Of a stretch of 50,285 nucleotides of DNA, positions 1 through 9,040 are shown piece after piece (position 1 is the first letter of the stretch; each line of letters opens with the position of its first letter). The stretch is from assembly GCF_000263855.1 (NCBI RefSeq), contig NZ_AJWX01000038.1, positions 1-50,285 of the forward strand. Reading direction: 5' to 3'. The stretch comes from Pseudomonas sp. M47T1 (GTDB lineage Bacteria > Pseudomonadota > Gammaproteobacteria > Pseudomonadales > Pseudomonadaceae). A model generated the notes under the pieces. The model ran no database searches. It saw nothing but the letters and a program-made list of their open reading frames with translations, and was not told the origin of the DNA. The position numbers and the translations under genes were made by a program.

Positions 1-70
1 GGTTGCGCACGGCTGCTGGTGAGCGGCCGCGGCATGCGTTCCTGATTGACTCGGCCCATTGCCTTGACCT

Positions 71-93
71 GTAGCCGCTGCCGCAGCGGCTAC
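71..93. repeat. REP-like perfect hairpin overlapping the DUF2062 stop codon
   Basis: Ten-base arms GTAGCCGCTG (71-80) and CAGCGGCTAC (84-93) flank a 3-base loop. The right arm covers the TAG stop (92-90, minus strand) of the neighbouring gene. There is no strong T-run on either side, so it resembles a Pseudomonas REP-type hairpin more than a canonical intrinsic terminator. It may still protect or end the minus-strand transcript. Bases 1-70 hold no gene that I can assign. Confidence 0.55.
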
Positions 94-605
94 GGGCGTT
101 TCGCGTGACGGCGGCGCCATTGGCGCGCCACCCACCAGCGCCAATACCCCAGGGTGGCCACATAGCCCAGTGCCCCCATCACTACCCCCGTCACCACGGA
201 CCCCAACACGAACGGTTGCCACAGCGTGACCAACTGCCCGCTGATCCACTCCCAGCTCAGATTGTCGGGCAGGGTGCGTGGGGGCGAACCCATCAGCCAG
301 GCGCCCACCTGGTAGGTGACGAAGAATATCGGCGCCATGGTCAGCGGGTTGGTCAGCCACACCAGGCTGACGGCAATCGCCAGGTTGCCCCTTGCCAGGA
401 TGGCCAGCGCGGCGGCCACCAGCATTTGCAGGGGGATGGGCAGGAACGCGGCGAACAGCCCCACGCCCATTGCCCGGGACACGCTGCGCCGGTTTAGGTG
501 CCACAGGTTGGGGTCGTGGAGCAGTCGCCCGAGAAAGCGTAATGACGCGTGTTGGCGCAGTTGCTCGGGGTCGGGCATGTAGCGTTTGAACAGGCGGCGC
601 GGCAT
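90..605 (-). CDS. DUF2062 domain-containing inner-membrane protein
   Basis: Predicted small membrane protein of about 171 residues, function unknown. After a basic N-terminus (MPRRLFKRYMPDP) it has the DUF2062 hallmarks: an H-D-P-N-L-W-H-L-N-R segment near residues 31-40, then hydrophobic spans at about 49-70, 75-95 and 130-155, and a basic tail. An upstream in-frame ATG at 659 would add 18 residues. I prefer 605 because family members start with MPRRLF-type sequence. It diverges from comEC, as in other pseudomonads. DUF2062 proteins are widespread in Gammaproteobacteria and have no established activity. Confidence 0.85.
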   Translation of the reverse strand: MPRRLFKRYMPDPEQLRQHASLRFLGRLLHDPNLWHLNRRSVSRAMGVGLFAAFLPIPLQMLVAAALAILARGNLAIAVSLVWLTNPLTMAPIFFVTYQVGAWLMGSPPRTLPDNLSWEWISGQLVTLWQPFVLGSVVTGVVMGALGYVATLGYWRWWVARQWRRRHAKRP

Positions 606-752
606 GCAGATTCTCGCGAAACGGCCCAAGGGGTATAGGCGCAGTATGCCCGCCTTCACGGGCGCTCAGGTTCAGACTTTGTGACAAATATTTAGCGGCG
701 CTGCCCGGTGTTTGCGCCGATGCTGGCGGCTCGATTGCTCAAGGATGAGTGT

Positions 753-2975
753 ATGCGCACCGCGATGCTGGCACTGGCCGTCGGCCTGGTTACCCTGCGT
801 TTTCTGCCGGTATTGCCCGGCCCGTGGGCGTTGGCCGCCTTGCTGGCACTGGGTGTTACGCTGCTGGCGCGGCGTTGGGTAAGGCCTGCATTGCTGGTGC
901 TTGGGCTGGCATGGGCGTGCGTACAAGCGCACTGGGCGCTGGATGACCGTCTGTCGCATTCGCTGGATGGCCAGACCGTGTGGCTGGAAGGCCGGGTGAC
1001 GGGCCTGCCCGACAATCAGGGCAGTTCGGTGCGGTTCGAATTGGCCGACGCCCAGTCCCGGCGCCATGACCTGCCTCGACAACTGCGCCTTTCCTGGTTC
1101 AACGGCCCGGTGGTGAACAGCGGCGAACGCTGGCGCCTGGCCGTGACCCTCAAGCGCCCGCGTGGGCTGGTGAACCCGGCGGGCCTGGATGCCGAAGCGT
1201 GGCTGCTGGCGCGCGGCATTGGTGCCACCGGCAGCGTCAAGGACGGCCAGTTGCTGGCCCCGGCCCAGGGCGCCTGGCGCGACGCCTTGCGCCAGCGGCT
1301 GCTGGCGGTGGATGCCCAGGGCTACGAAGGCGTGATCACCGCGCTGGTGATGGGGGATGGCTCGGCCATCAGCCGAGAACAGTGGGGGGTATTGCAGGCG
1401 ACCGGCACGGTGCACCTGTTGGTCATTTCCGGCACCCATATCGGCTTGCTGGCCGGGCTGGTCTACGGGCTGGTGGTCGGCCTGGCGCGGCTGGGGCTCT
1501 GGCCGGCGGCGTTGCCCTGGTTGCCCTGGGCGTGCGGGCTGGCATTTTGCGCTGCTGCCGGTTACGGCGTGCTGGCCGGTTTGCAGGTACCGGTGCAGCG
1601 GGCCTTGATCATGCTCGGGCTGGTGCTGCTATGGCGCCTGCGCTTTCGCCACCTGGGGGTATGGCTGCCGCTGCTGGCGGCCATGAACGCGGTGCTGCTG
1701 ATTGATCCGCTGGTCAGTCTGCTGCCTGGTTTCTGGCTGTCGTTCTCTGCCGTCGGCGTGCTGATGCTGGTGTTTTCCGGGCGTCTGGGCGCCTGGCCCT
1801 GGTGGCGGGCCTGGACGCGAGCGCAATGGTTGATGGCGGTGGGGTTGCTTGCGCCACTGCTGGCGCTGGGGATGCCCATCAGCCTTGGCGGGCCGCTCGC
1901 CAACCTGGTGGCTGTGCCCTGGGTCAGCATCGCAGTGTTGCCCGCGGCGTTGCTGGGCGCGCTGATGCTACCGGTGCCCTGGTTGGGTGAGGGGTTGTTA
2001 TGGACGGTGGGCGGGCTGTTGGCGTTGCTGTTCGATGGCCTGGCCTGGCTGGCAGCGTGGTTGCCGGCCTGGGTGCCGCCCGGGTTGCCATTGGGGGTGT
2101 GGTTGCTGGTGTCGGTGGGGGTGCTGCTGCTGTTATTGCCAGCGGGCCTGTCGATGCGGCCTTTGGGGTGGCCATTGGTTTTGCTGGCGGTGGCGCCGCC
2201 GCCGCAACTGCTGCCCTACGGAGAAGCCCAGGTCACCCAGCTGGACGTAGGCCAGGGCCTGTCGGTGCTGATACGCACTCGTCATCACGCGCTGCTGTAT
2301 GACGCCGGGCCGCGCACTCCCGGCCAGGACGCCGGCGAGAGGGTGGTGGTGCCCAACCTGCGCGACCAGGGTGTGCGCACCTTGGACCTGATGCTCATCA
2401 GCCACGCCCACATGGACCACTCGGGCGGGGCCCCGGCGGTAATGCGCAGCCTGCCGGTAACGGCGGTGTGGAGTGGCGAGGCCGAGCAGTTGCCGGCCTC
2501 GCTGGCGGCGCAGCCCTGCGAGTCGGGGCGCAGCTGGCAGTGGGACGGCGTCAACTTCACTGTGTGGCGCTGGGCCCAGGCGCGGGACAGTAACCCGTCG
2601 TCGTGCGTGTTGCTGGTAGAAGCCAAGGGCGAGCAGCTGCTGCTGGGCGGCGATATCGACAGCGCCGCCGAGCGTGCCCTGGTCGCCAGTGGCCTGAGCC
2701 TGGGCAGCCATTGGTTGCAGTCGCCTCATCATGGCAGCCGCACGTCGTCGTCCCAGGCCCTGCTTGATGCCATGCAGCCGCGAGGGGCGCTGATCTCCCG
2801 CGGTTACGGCAACTCGTTCGGCCACCCTCACGGGCAGGTGCTGGACCGTTATCGCGCCCAGGGCATGGAGGTCCATGACAACGCGCTGCACGGCGCCTTG
2901 CACCTGCGTCTGGGGCGCTTTGATGGTGTCAGCGGCGAGCGTGAGCGAAGGCGCTTCTGGCGCGACCCGACATGA
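753..2975 (+). CDS. comEC: ComEC/Rec2 family DNA internalisation protein
   Basis: About 740 residues, normal for the family. It begins with several hydrophobic spans and a DUF4131-type soluble segment. A multi-pass competence domain with an I-S-G-T-H-I-G-L motif follows at about residues 200-470. The C-terminal metallo-beta-lactamase-like domain has DVGQG near 498 and the metal site S-H-A-H-M-D-H near 550. In naturally competent bacteria ComEC forms the inner-membrane channel for single-stranded DNA uptake. Start ATG 753 follows an AAGGATG ribosome site (739-745); a GTG at 708 is in frame but has no site. It is monocistronic between DUF2062 and exbB. Whether this strain is competent cannot be told from here. 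Confidence 0.93.
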   Translation: MRTAMLALAVGLVTLRFLPVLPGPWALAALLALGVTLLARRWVRPALLVLGLAWACVQAHWALDDRLSHSLDGQTVWLEGRVTGLPDNQGSSVRFELADAQSRRHDLPRQLRLSWFNGPVVNSGERWRLAVTLKRPRGLVNPAGLDAEAWLLARGIGATGSVKDGQLLAPAQGAWRDALRQRLLAVDAQGYEGVITALVMGDGSAISREQWGVLQATGTVHLLVISGTHIGLLAGLVYGLVVGLARLGLWPAALPWLPWACGLAFCAAAGYGVLAGLQVPVQRALIMLGLVLLWRLRFRHLGVWLPLLAAMNAVLLIDPLVSLLPGFWLSFSAVGVLMLVFSGRLGAWPWWRAWTRAQWLMAVGLLAPLLALGMPISLGGPLANLVAVPWVSIAVLPAALLGALMLPVPWLGEGLLWTVGGLLALLFDGLAWLAAWLPAWVPPGLPLGVWLLVSVGVLLLLLPAGLSMRPLGWPLVLLAVAPPPQLLPYGEAQVTQLDVGQGLSVLIRTRHHALLYDAGPRTPGQDAGERVVVPNLRDQGVRTLDLMLISHAHMDHSGGAPAVMRSLPVTAVWSGEAEQLPASLAAQPCESGRSWQWDGVNFTVWRWAQARDSNPSSCVLLVEAKGEQLLLGGDIDSAAERALVASGLSLGSHWLQSPHHGSRTSSSQALLDAMQPRGALISRGYGNSFGHPHGQVLDRYRAQGMEVHDNALHGALHLRLGRFDGVSGERERRRFWRDPT

Positions 2976-3037
2976 CGGTCTACGACCCGTAGCCCCCCTA
3001 TGTTAGAGTGGCGGACTTTTTCGAGGGGGTCCTTACT

Positions 3038-3673
3038 GTGTGGGAATTGGTCAAATCCGGCGGCTGGATGATGTTGCCGATCATTCTGAGCTCCATCGCC
3101 GCGCTGGGCATCACCGCCGAACGCCTGTGGACCTTGCGCGCCAGCCGTGTAACCCCTGCGCACCTGCTGGGTCAGGTATGGCGCTGGATCCGCGACAAGC
3201 AGTTGGACAAGGAAAAACTCAAGGCGCTGCGCGCCGACTCGCCCCTGGGCGAAATTCTGGCCGCAGGCCTTGCCAACTCGCGCCATGGCCGCGAGATCAT
3301 GAAAGAGTGCATCGAAGAGGCCGCAGCCCGCGTCATCCATGAAATGGAGCGCTACATCAGCATGCTCGGCACCATTGCCGCCATGGCGCCGTTGCTGGGC
3401 CTGCTGGGCACCGTGCTGGGCATGATCGAGATCTTCAGCTCGTTCATGGGCAGCAACATGGCCACCAACCCGGCCGTACTTGCCGGCGGTATCTCCAAGG
3501 CATTGGTCACTACGGCGTCCGGCCTGTTCGTGGGTATTCCGGCGGTGTTCTTCCACCGTCTGCTGCAACGCCGCATCGACGAGCTGGTGGTGGGCATGGA
3601 GCAGGAAGCAATCAAATTGGTGGAAATGGTGCAGGGTGACCGCGAAGTCGATCTGGCTGAGGAAAAAGCGTGA
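3038..3673 (+). CDS. exbB: ExbB/TolQ/MotA family proton channel
   Basis: Inner-membrane proton-channel subunit (211 residues) that energises outer-membrane transport together with the adjacent ExbD protein. Three hydrophobic spans are visible: near residues 7-27, about 108-130 (A-A-M-A-P-L-L-G-L-L-G-T-V-L-G-M) and about 148-172 (G-I-S-K-A-L-V-T-T-A-S-G-L). The last two carry the family signature. Start: GTG at 3038 is preceded by GAGGGGG (3025-3031) at good spacing and gives the family-like VWELVKSGGW. Another in-frame GTG at 3008 lacks a ribosome site. The stop overlaps exbD by four bases. No TonB gene is adjacent, so the energised partner is unknown. Confidence 0.92.
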   Translation: MWELVKSGGWMMLPIILSSIAALGITAERLWTLRASRVTPAHLLGQVWRWIRDKQLDKEKLKALRADSPLGEILAAGLANSRHGREIMKECIEEAAARVIHEMERYISMLGTIAAMAPLLGLLGTVLGMIEIFSSFMGSNMATNPAVLAGGISKALVTTASGLFVGIPAVFFHRLLQRRIDELVVGMEQEAIKLVEMVQGDREVDLAEEKA

Positions 3674-4095
3674 AATTTCGCCGTAAGCAGCGGGAAAACA
3701 TCGACATCAACCTGGTCTCGCTGATCGACGTGGTTTTTGTGTTGCTGCTGTTCTTCGTGGTGACCACCACGTTCACCAAGCAGACGCAGTTGCGGGTGGA
3801 CTTGCCGGAGGCTGTCAGCGGCAGCCCCGAGCAGGACACCGGCAAGACCCTGGACATTGCCATCAGTGCCGACGGCGTCTACTCGGTGAACAACAAACTG
3901 TTGCCCAAGAGTGACCTGAGCACCCTGATGGATGCCCTTGAGGCTGAATCGGCGGGCGACACCCAGTTGCCGCTGTCGATCAGCGCCGACGGCAAGACCC
4001 CGCACCAGGCGGTCATCACCGCCATGGACGCGGCCGGCAAGCTGGGCTTCAGCCACCTGAGCATGACCACGGTCGAGGCGCAGGCGAACAACTGA
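3670..4095 (+). CDS. exbD: ExbD/TolR family biopolymer transport protein
   Basis: Partner of ExbB, 141 residues. It has a short cytoplasmic N-terminus (MKFRRKQRENIDINLVSLID), one transmembrane helix at about residues 17-37 and a periplasmic domain. The Asp in the L-I-D-V-V-F-V-L-L motif matches the essential proton-relay residue of ExbD/TolR. The start is GTG, overlapping the exbB stop, so translation is probably coupled. The stop overlaps the lpxK ATG by one base, which ties this pair to the LPS genes that follow. Confidence 0.93.
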   Translation: MKFRRKQRENIDINLVSLIDVVFVLLLFFVVTTTFTKQTQLRVDLPEAVSGSPEQDTGKTLDIAISADGVYSVNNKLLPKSDLSTLMDALEAESAGDTQLPLSISADGKTPHQAVITAMDAAGKLGFSHLSMTTVEAQANN

Positions 4096-5096
4096 TGGCC
4101 CTATCCGATCGCTTGTTGGCGGCCTGGTACGCAGGGCATCCGGCGCTGACGCTGCTGCGCCCGCTGGAATGCCTGTACCGCCGCGTGGTGCAGGGCAAGC
4201 GCCAGCGCTTCCTGCGCGGGCAGGGCACTATCTACCGCTCGCCGGTACCGGTGGTGGTGGTCGGCAATGTCACCGTAGGCGGCACCGGCAAGACCCCGAT
4301 GATTCTCTGGCTGATCGAACACTGTCAGCGCCAAGGCCTGAAGGTGGGCGTGGTCAGTCGTGGTTATGGCGCCAAGCCACCACAGTTGCCGTGGCCAGTA
4401 TTGCCTGAGCAGGACGCCAGCGTGGCCGGCGACGAGCCGTTACTGATCGTGCAGCGCACCGGCGTGCCGCTGATGATCGACCCCGATCGCAGCCGCGCCG
4501 TGCAGGCCCTGACTGCCGCGCAGCCGCTGGATCTGATCCTGTCCGATGACGGCATGCAGCATTACCGCCTGGCCCGCGACCTGGAGCTGGTGCTGATCGA
4601 CGCCGCCCGTGGCCTGGGCAACCGCCGCTGCCTGCCGGCCGGGCCACTGCGCGAGCCGGCCGAGCGCTTGCAGTCGGTGGATGCGGTGCTGTTCAACGGC
4701 GCCGCGCAGGACACCTCGCAAGGCTTTGCCTTCACCCTGCAGCCCATGGCCCTGATCAATGTGCTGACCGGCGAGCGCCACGGGCTAAACCTGTTTGCCC
4801 CCGGGCAGGCGGTGCACGCGGTGGCCGGTATCGGCAACCCGCAACGTTTCTTCAATACCCTGCAGGCGCTACACTGGCGGCCACAGGCCCACGCGTTCGC
4901 CGACCATGCCGAGTACAGCCTGGCGGCCCTGACTTTTTCGCCGCCGTTACCATTGGTCATGACTGAAAAGGACGCGGTCAAGTGCCGCGCCTTTGCCCGT
5001 GACGACTGGTGGTACCTGGCGGTAGACGCGCAGCCATCGCAAGCCTTTGTCGACTGGTTCGATGGGCGTTTGCCCGGCTTGCTGGCGCGTACCTGA
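4095..5096 (+). CDS. lpxK: Tetraacyldisaccharide 4'-kinase LpxK
   Basis: Inner-membrane-associated kinase that phosphorylates the 4' position of the tetraacyldisaccharide 1-phosphate to give lipid IVA in lipid A synthesis. It has 333 residues. The N-terminal hydrophobic segment is followed by the Walker A motif G-G-T-G-K-T-P near residues 61-67 (within VVVGNVTVGGTGKTP). The family motifs V-S-R-G-Y-G and D-D-G-M-Q-H-Y also occur, as does the late T-E-K-D-A-V-K motif near the C-terminus. Start and stop fit the family length. It lies between exbD and the Trm112/kdsB pair, the usual pseudomonad arrangement. Confidence 0.96.
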   Translation: MALSDRLLAAWYAGHPALTLLRPLECLYRRVVQGKRQRFLRGQGTIYRSPVPVVVVGNVTVGGTGKTPMILWLIEHCQRQGLKVGVVSRGYGAKPPQLPWPVLPEQDASVAGDEPLLIVQRTGVPLMIDPDRSRAVQALTAAQPLDLILSDDGMQHYRLARDLELVLIDAARGLGNRRCLPAGPLREPAERLQSVDAVLFNGAAQDTSQGFAFTLQPMALINVLTGERHGLNLFAPGQAVHAVAGIGNPQRFFNTLQALHWRPQAHAFADHAEYSLAALTFSPPLPLVMTEKDAVKCRAFARDDWWYLAVDAQPSQAFVDWFDGRLPGLLART

Positions 5097-5136
5097 CCTT
5101 ATTGCCTTCACGCTGCATCTTTGCCAAGGACCCACC

Positions 5137-5322
5137 ATGGACACCAAACTGCTCGATATCCTCGCCTGCCCGATCTGCAAGGGCCCGTTGAAACTCAGCG
5201 CGGACAAGACCGAGCTGATCAGCAAGGGCGCCGGCCTGGCCTACCCGGTTCGCGACGGCATCCCGGTGATGCTGGAAAGCGAAGCGCGCACCCTGACCGA
5301 CGAGGAGCGTCTGGATAAATGA
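5137..5322 (+). CDS. Trm112 family (YcaR-like) small zinc-ribbon protein
   Basis: A 61-residue protein with the Trm112/UPF0434 pattern: M-D-T-K-L-L-D-I-L-A-C-P-I-C-K-G-P-L at the N-terminus, a C-x2-C half zinc knuckle, then L-A-Y-P-V-R-D-G-I-P-V-M-L near residues 39-51. Homologues sit between lpxK and kdsB in many Gammaproteobacteria. Trm112 proteins are known as methyltransferase partners in eukaryotes and archaea; the bacterial role is unsettled. Only two Cys are present, so metal binding may be partial. The stop overlaps the kdsB ATG by four bases, indicating translational coupling. Confidence 0.9.
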   Translation: MDTKLLDILACPICKGPLKLSADKTELISKGAGLAYPVRDGIPVMLESEARTLTDEERLDK

Positions 5323-6083
5323 GCCAGGCCTTTACCGTTGTCATTCCGGCGCGTTTTTCGTCCACGCGCCTGCCCGGCAAGCCGTTGCAGATGATCGCCG
5401 GCAAGCCGATGGTCCAGCACGTGTGGGAGCAGGCTTGCAAAAGCAGCGCCGAGCGCGTGGTGGTGGCTACTGATGATCAGCGTATCGTCGATGCCTGCCA
5501 GGCGTTCGGCGCCCAAGTGCTGTTGACCCGCGCCGATCACGAGTCGGGTACCGACCGTCTGGCCGAAGTGGCCCAGGCGCTGGGCCTGCCCGCTGATGCC
5601 ATTGTGGTCAATGTGCAGGGGGATGAGCCTTTGATCCCGCCAGCGGTGATCGATCAGGTAGCGGCCAACCTGGCGGCCCACGCTGAAGCCGGCATGGCCA
5701 CCCTGGCCGAGCCGATCGAGGATGTGGCGTCGCTGTTCAATCCCAACGTGGTCAAGGTGGTCAGCGACTTCAACGGCCTAGCGCTGACCTTCAGCCGCGC
5801 CACGCTGCCGTGGGCGCGTGATCAGTTTGCCCAGGACCGTGACGCGCTGCCGGCTGGCGTGCCGTTCCGTCGCCATATTGGTATCTACGCCTACCGCGCC
5901 GGTTTTCTTCAGGCCTTCGTGGGCTGGGGCCCTTGCTGGCTGGAAGAGACCGAGCGTCTGGAGCAACTGCGTGCCCTGTGGCATGGCGTGCGCATCCATG
6001 TCGCGGACGCCGTCGAGGCGCCGCCGGCTGGCGTCGACACCCCCGAGGACCTGGAGCGCGTCAAGCGCCTGCTGGAGGCCTGA
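5319..6083 (+). CDS. kdsB: 3-deoxy-manno-octulosonate cytidylyltransferase KdsB
   Basis: Activates KDO with CTP to CMP-KDO, the donor for the inner core of LPS. The 254-residue length is typical. The nucleotide-binding N-terminus reads V-I-P-A-R-F-S-S-T-R-L-P-G-K-P-L (residues 8-23). V-N-V-Q-G-D-E-P near residues 97-104 carries the metal/substrate-binding Asp. A late G-V-D-T-P-E-D-L-E-R motif is family-typical. It overlaps the upstream small gene by four bases and the downstream phosphatase by one. With lpxK nearby, the segment carries two steps of lipid A/KDO assembly. Confidence 0.96.
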   Translation: MSQAFTVVIPARFSSTRLPGKPLQMIAGKPMVQHVWEQACKSSAERVVVATDDQRIVDACQAFGAQVLLTRADHESGTDRLAEVAQALGLPADAIVVNVQGDEPLIPPAVIDQVAANLAAHAEAGMATLAEPIEDVASLFNPNVVKVVSDFNGLALTFSRATLPWARDQFAQDRDALPAGVPFRRHIGIYAYRAGFLQAFVGWGPCWLEETERLEQLRALWHGVRIHVADAVEAPPAGVDTPEDLERVKRLLEA

Positions 6084-6547
6084 TGCGGGTTCTGTTCGTG
6101 TGCCTGGGCAATATCTGCCGCTCGCCTACCGCCGAAGGCGTGCTGCGTCATCAATTGCAGCAAGCTGGGCTGGCCGAGCAAGTGCAGGTGGCGTCAGCCG
6201 GCACCGGCGACTGGCATGTAGGCAAGCCGCCGGACAGCCGCACCCGTAACGCCGCGCTGCGACGCGGCTACGACCTGTCGGCCCAGCGGGCGCAGCAGGT
6301 CAGTGCCGCCGATTTCGGCCGCTATGACCTGATCCTGGCCATGGACGAGAGCAATCTGGGTAACCTCAAGCGCTTGCAGCCAGCCGGCGCCCGCGCCGAG
6401 CTGGACCTGTTCCTGCGTCGCTACGACGGCCTGGTGGACGAAGTGCCGGATCCTTATTACGGCGGTGAGCAGGGTTTCGAGCAGGTCCTGGACTTGATCG
6501 AGCAGGCCTGCCACGGCCTGGTCACGGAATTGAAGGGGCGGCTATGA
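6083..6547 (+). CDS. Low-molecular-weight protein-tyrosine phosphatase
   Basis: A 154-residue cytoplasmic phosphatase. The P-loop C-x5-R-S is at residues 7-14 (VCLGNICRSP), right after the first strand. The late D-P-Y-Y-G-G motif supplies the general-acid Asp. Low-molecular-weight phosphatases of this kind dephosphorylate tyrosine kinases of exopolysaccharide systems or other proteins; no cognate BY-kinase gene is visible here. The ATG overlaps the kdsB stop (TGATG) and the gene overlaps murB by four bases, so it is embedded in the envelope operon. Confidence 0.93.
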   Translation: MRVLFVCLGNICRSPTAEGVLRHQLQQAGLAEQVQVASAGTGDWHVGKPPDSRTRNAALRRGYDLSAQRAQQVSAADFGRYDLILAMDESNLGNLKRLQPAGARAELDLFLRRYDGLVDEVPDPYYGGEQGFEQVLDLIEQACHGLVTELKGRL

Positions 6548-7563
6548 GCGTGCAGATTCGCGAACGGGTATCGCTCCAGCCATTCAACACCTTCGGCATT
6601 GATGTCAGCGCTCGTTGGTTTGTCGATGTCAGTGATGATGATCAGGTCCGCGAGGCGCTGTCCTGGGCCCGTGAACATCAAGTACCGGTGCTGCCCATCG
6701 GCGGTGGCAGCAACCTGTTGCTGACCGGTGACCTGCAGTTGCTGGTGATGCGCATGGCCAGCATGGGTGTGAGGGTACGGGTGGACGACGGTCAGTCGGT
6801 AGTGGTCGAGGCCCAGGCCGGCGAGCCCTGGCATCCCTTTGTCCAGCAGACGCTGGACATGGGGTTGGCGGGTCTGGAGAACCTCAGTCTGATCCCAGGT
6901 ACCGTGGGTGCGGCGCCGATGCAGAACATCGGCGCCTATGGCGTCGAGATCAAGGACGTGTTCCAGGGGCTGACCGCTCTGGATCGTGAAACCGGCGAGC
7001 TGCGCGACTTCAGCCTGGCTGACTGCGCCTTTGGCTACCGCGACAGCCTGTTCAAGCGCGAGCCGGGGCGTTGGTTGATCCTGCGCGTGCGTTTCAACCT
7101 GACGCGCACCGCGCACCTGCATCTGGACTACGGCCCGGTGCGCCAGCGCCTGGCAGAGCAGGGCATCGAAGTGCCGACGCCTGCGGACGTCAGTGCGGCC
7201 ATTTGCAGTATTCGTCGGGAAAAGCTGCCGGATCCTGCCGAGCTGGGCAATGCCGGCAGTTTCTTCAAGAACCCGGTGGTGCCGGCGGCCTTAGCTGAGC
7301 GCATCAAGGCCGAGCATGCCGACCTGGTGGGTTACCCCCAGGCCGACGGGCAGGTCAAACTGGCTGCGGGCTGGTTGATTGAGCGGGCGGGGTGGAAAGG
7401 TTTCCGCGAAGGCGATGCTGGCGTGCATCGCTTGCAGTCGCTGGTGCTGGTCAACTACGGATCGGCCACGGGTGAGCAATTGCATGCGTTGGCCATGCGT
7501 ATCCAGGCAGATATTCTTCAGCGCTTTGGCGTGGCGTTGGAGATGGAGCCGAATCTGTACTGA
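6544..7563 (+). CDS. murB: UDP-N-acetylenolpyruvoylglucosamine reductase MurB
   Basis: FAD- and NADPH-dependent reduction of UDP-GlcNAc-enolpyruvate to UDP-MurNAc, the second committed step of peptidoglycan synthesis. It has 339 residues, matching the long E. coli-type (type I) MurB. The FAD-binding N-terminus includes N-T-F-G-I-D and L-P-I-G-G-G-S-N-L-L-L near residues 50-60. I-P-G-T-V-G-A-A-P-M-Q-N-I-G-A-Y-G and the substrate-side G-N-A-G-S-F-F-K-N-P carry conserved catalytic residues, including the Ser in AGSFFKNP. It is the last gene of the operon, and 131 bases separate it from the next gene. A small TGCGC-GAC-GCGCA hairpin just after the stop lacks a T-run. Confidence 0.96.
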   Translation: MSVQIRERVSLQPFNTFGIDVSARWFVDVSDDDQVREALSWAREHQVPVLPIGGGSNLLLTGDLQLLVMRMASMGVRVRVDDGQSVVVEAQAGEPWHPFVQQTLDMGLAGLENLSLIPGTVGAAPMQNIGAYGVEIKDVFQGLTALDRETGELRDFSLADCAFGYRDSLFKREPGRWLILRVRFNLTRTAHLHLDYGPVRQRLAEQGIEVPTPADVSAAICSIRREKLPDPAELGNAGSFFKNPVVPAALAERIKAEHADLVGYPQADGQVKLAAGWLIERAGWKGFREGDAGVHRLQSLVLVNYGSATGEQLHALAMRIQADILQRFGVALEMEPNLY

Positions 7564-7694
7564 GCCGGTTGCCTGTGCGCGACGCGCAGAGTGGGTTCGC
7601 TGACTGTTAGTTTTACCAGTAGTTGGGGGCTATCCATTTTGCTCAACTCTCGTGAGCGGCACCGAGTTGGTGCTGTCCTTTAGAGGGTCGGATC

Positions 7695-8987
7695 ATGCAG
7701 GATTTTACCAAGCGAGCAAATGGGCAACTTGACCCCGAATTCGGCACCGCCGGACTTGTCAGGATGCAAGGCATCGGCGAGTTGCAGGAACGGGCATTTA
7801 TCAGTGCACTGGCCCCTTTGCCAGAGGGGGCTGTGTTGGTTGCATCGACTGCGATCGACTTCCACAATTTCTATATAGCTCGATTGACTGATGATGGTGC
7901 CCCAGACCCCGGATTCCGGGGCGAAGGCGCCTGGCGGGATGATTTTGGCGAGAATGCCATCGTCAGACTGATTCACCCGCTGGAAGGGGGTGGCTTCCTC
8001 GTGGCGGCACAGTTGCTGAAAGGGATTGCCCTTGCGCGTTACCACGCCAGCGGTGAGCCCGACATGAGCTTCAACAACGGCAATAAGATGATCCTGCCGA
8101 TCAGTGACCTTTCCCGGCTGAAGGCGTTTAGCGGGGGCGAAGCGCTGGCCATGGCGCCGCTGCACTCACGCGGCATTCCCGACAGCGACCTGGCTGGAGT
8201 GCAGTGTGTGGCTGATGGTGATCGTGTGTACTATGCGATGGACACCTTTTACGGGGAGTATGAGCGCCTGGTCGTGGTGATCTGCCTGACCAGCGAGGGT
8301 GTGCTTGCCCCTGATTTTGGCACCGATGGATACATTATTATCACCCTCAATGGGGCGATTGGCCCGTGGTCCGGGTTTGAGGCCATCGCACTTCAAGCAC
8401 ATGAGGGGGGCAAACTGCCCGTCATTCTTGGGCTTGTTCCTGAGTATGATCTTGGCCCGCGCCAGGGGTTTGTGCTGCGATGCCAATATGACGGATCACC
8501 CGATCCGCTATTTGGTCACGCCCAGCAACCGCAGAATCCGGGTGTGGTATTGATGCCCCAGGCGATGAGGTTTAGCTGGGCGTTGGCGGCGTCACCAAGC
8601 GGCTCGATAAGTGTGGGTGGCGAGGCCGCAGCGGGTGCAGTCGCTGTTTGCCTGGACAATAGTGGCGGATTTGATGAAGTCTTCAATCAGGGGCAGCCGC
8701 TGCTCAGTCTGCCTCCAAGTGCATGGACTTCGGCAACCTATGTGGATGGGCAGGTTGAGCGTTCATTGATGTTGGCGGGTACTACTCGCGTTTCCAATGG
8801 GTACAACATTGCGCTGCGACGGGTTGCTGCTGATGGGGTGGTGGACCCGGAATTCGGGGATCAGGGTTTATTGCAGTTGCCCTATTCCTTCCGGCCCGCA
8901 GGGATAGCGGATATTTATATGGACAGCCGTCGGCGCGGCAGCACCTACGTGGCGGCCGAGGTCGAGCTTTACCGACTGCTGGTGTGA
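7695..8987 (+). CDS. Delta-60 repeat protein of unknown function
   Basis: A 430-residue protein made almost entirely of degenerate repeats with the delta-60 signature (G-x-L-D-P-x-F-G-x-x-G). Recognisable copies are GQLDPEFGTAGLVRM, GAPDPGFRGEGAW, GEPDMSFNNGNKM, GVLAPDFGTDGYI, GSPDPLFG, GGFDEVFNQGQPLL and GVVDPEFGDQGLLQL. Such repeats usually build beta-propeller-like folds, often in exported proteins, but no signal peptide is seen. Start ATG 7695 has AGAGGGT (7682-7688) upstream. The coding DNA is visibly less GC-rich than its neighbours and it interrupts the murB-rne junction. I infer an accessory gene, possibly acquired. Function unknown. Confidence 0.8.
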   Translation: MQDFTKRANGQLDPEFGTAGLVRMQGIGELQERAFISALAPLPEGAVLVASTAIDFHNFYIARLTDDGAPDPGFRGEGAWRDDFGENAIVRLIHPLEGGGFLVAAQLLKGIALARYHASGEPDMSFNNGNKMILPISDLSRLKAFSGGEALAMAPLHSRGIPDSDLAGVQCVADGDRVYYAMDTFYGEYERLVVVICLTSEGVLAPDFGTDGYIIITLNGAIGPWSGFEAIALQAHEGGKLPVILGLVPEYDLGPRQGFVLRCQYDGSPDPLFGHAQQPQNPGVVLMPQAMRFSWALAASPSGSISVGGEAAAGAVAVCLDNSGGFDEVFNQGQPLLSLPPSAWTSATYVDGQVERSLMLAGTTRVSNGYNIALRRVAADGVVDPEFGDQGLLQLPYSFRPAGIADIYMDSRRRGSTYVAAEVELYRLLV

Positions 8988-9040
8988 CAACCATTCCTTT
9001 TGATTGCGTCGAGTGCTACCTGCGTACCAGCAACTGCCCC

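Noticed and set aside
1..45. Possible end of a plus-strand gene (frame 1 open to a TGA at 43-45), or start of a minus-strand gene near 37
   Set aside because: Both fragments are too short to show coding character, so neither was annotated.
3008..3037. Upstream GTG start of exbB
   Set aside because: No ribosome site, and the first ten residues do not match the family. GTG 3038 has a strong site and the conserved N-terminus.
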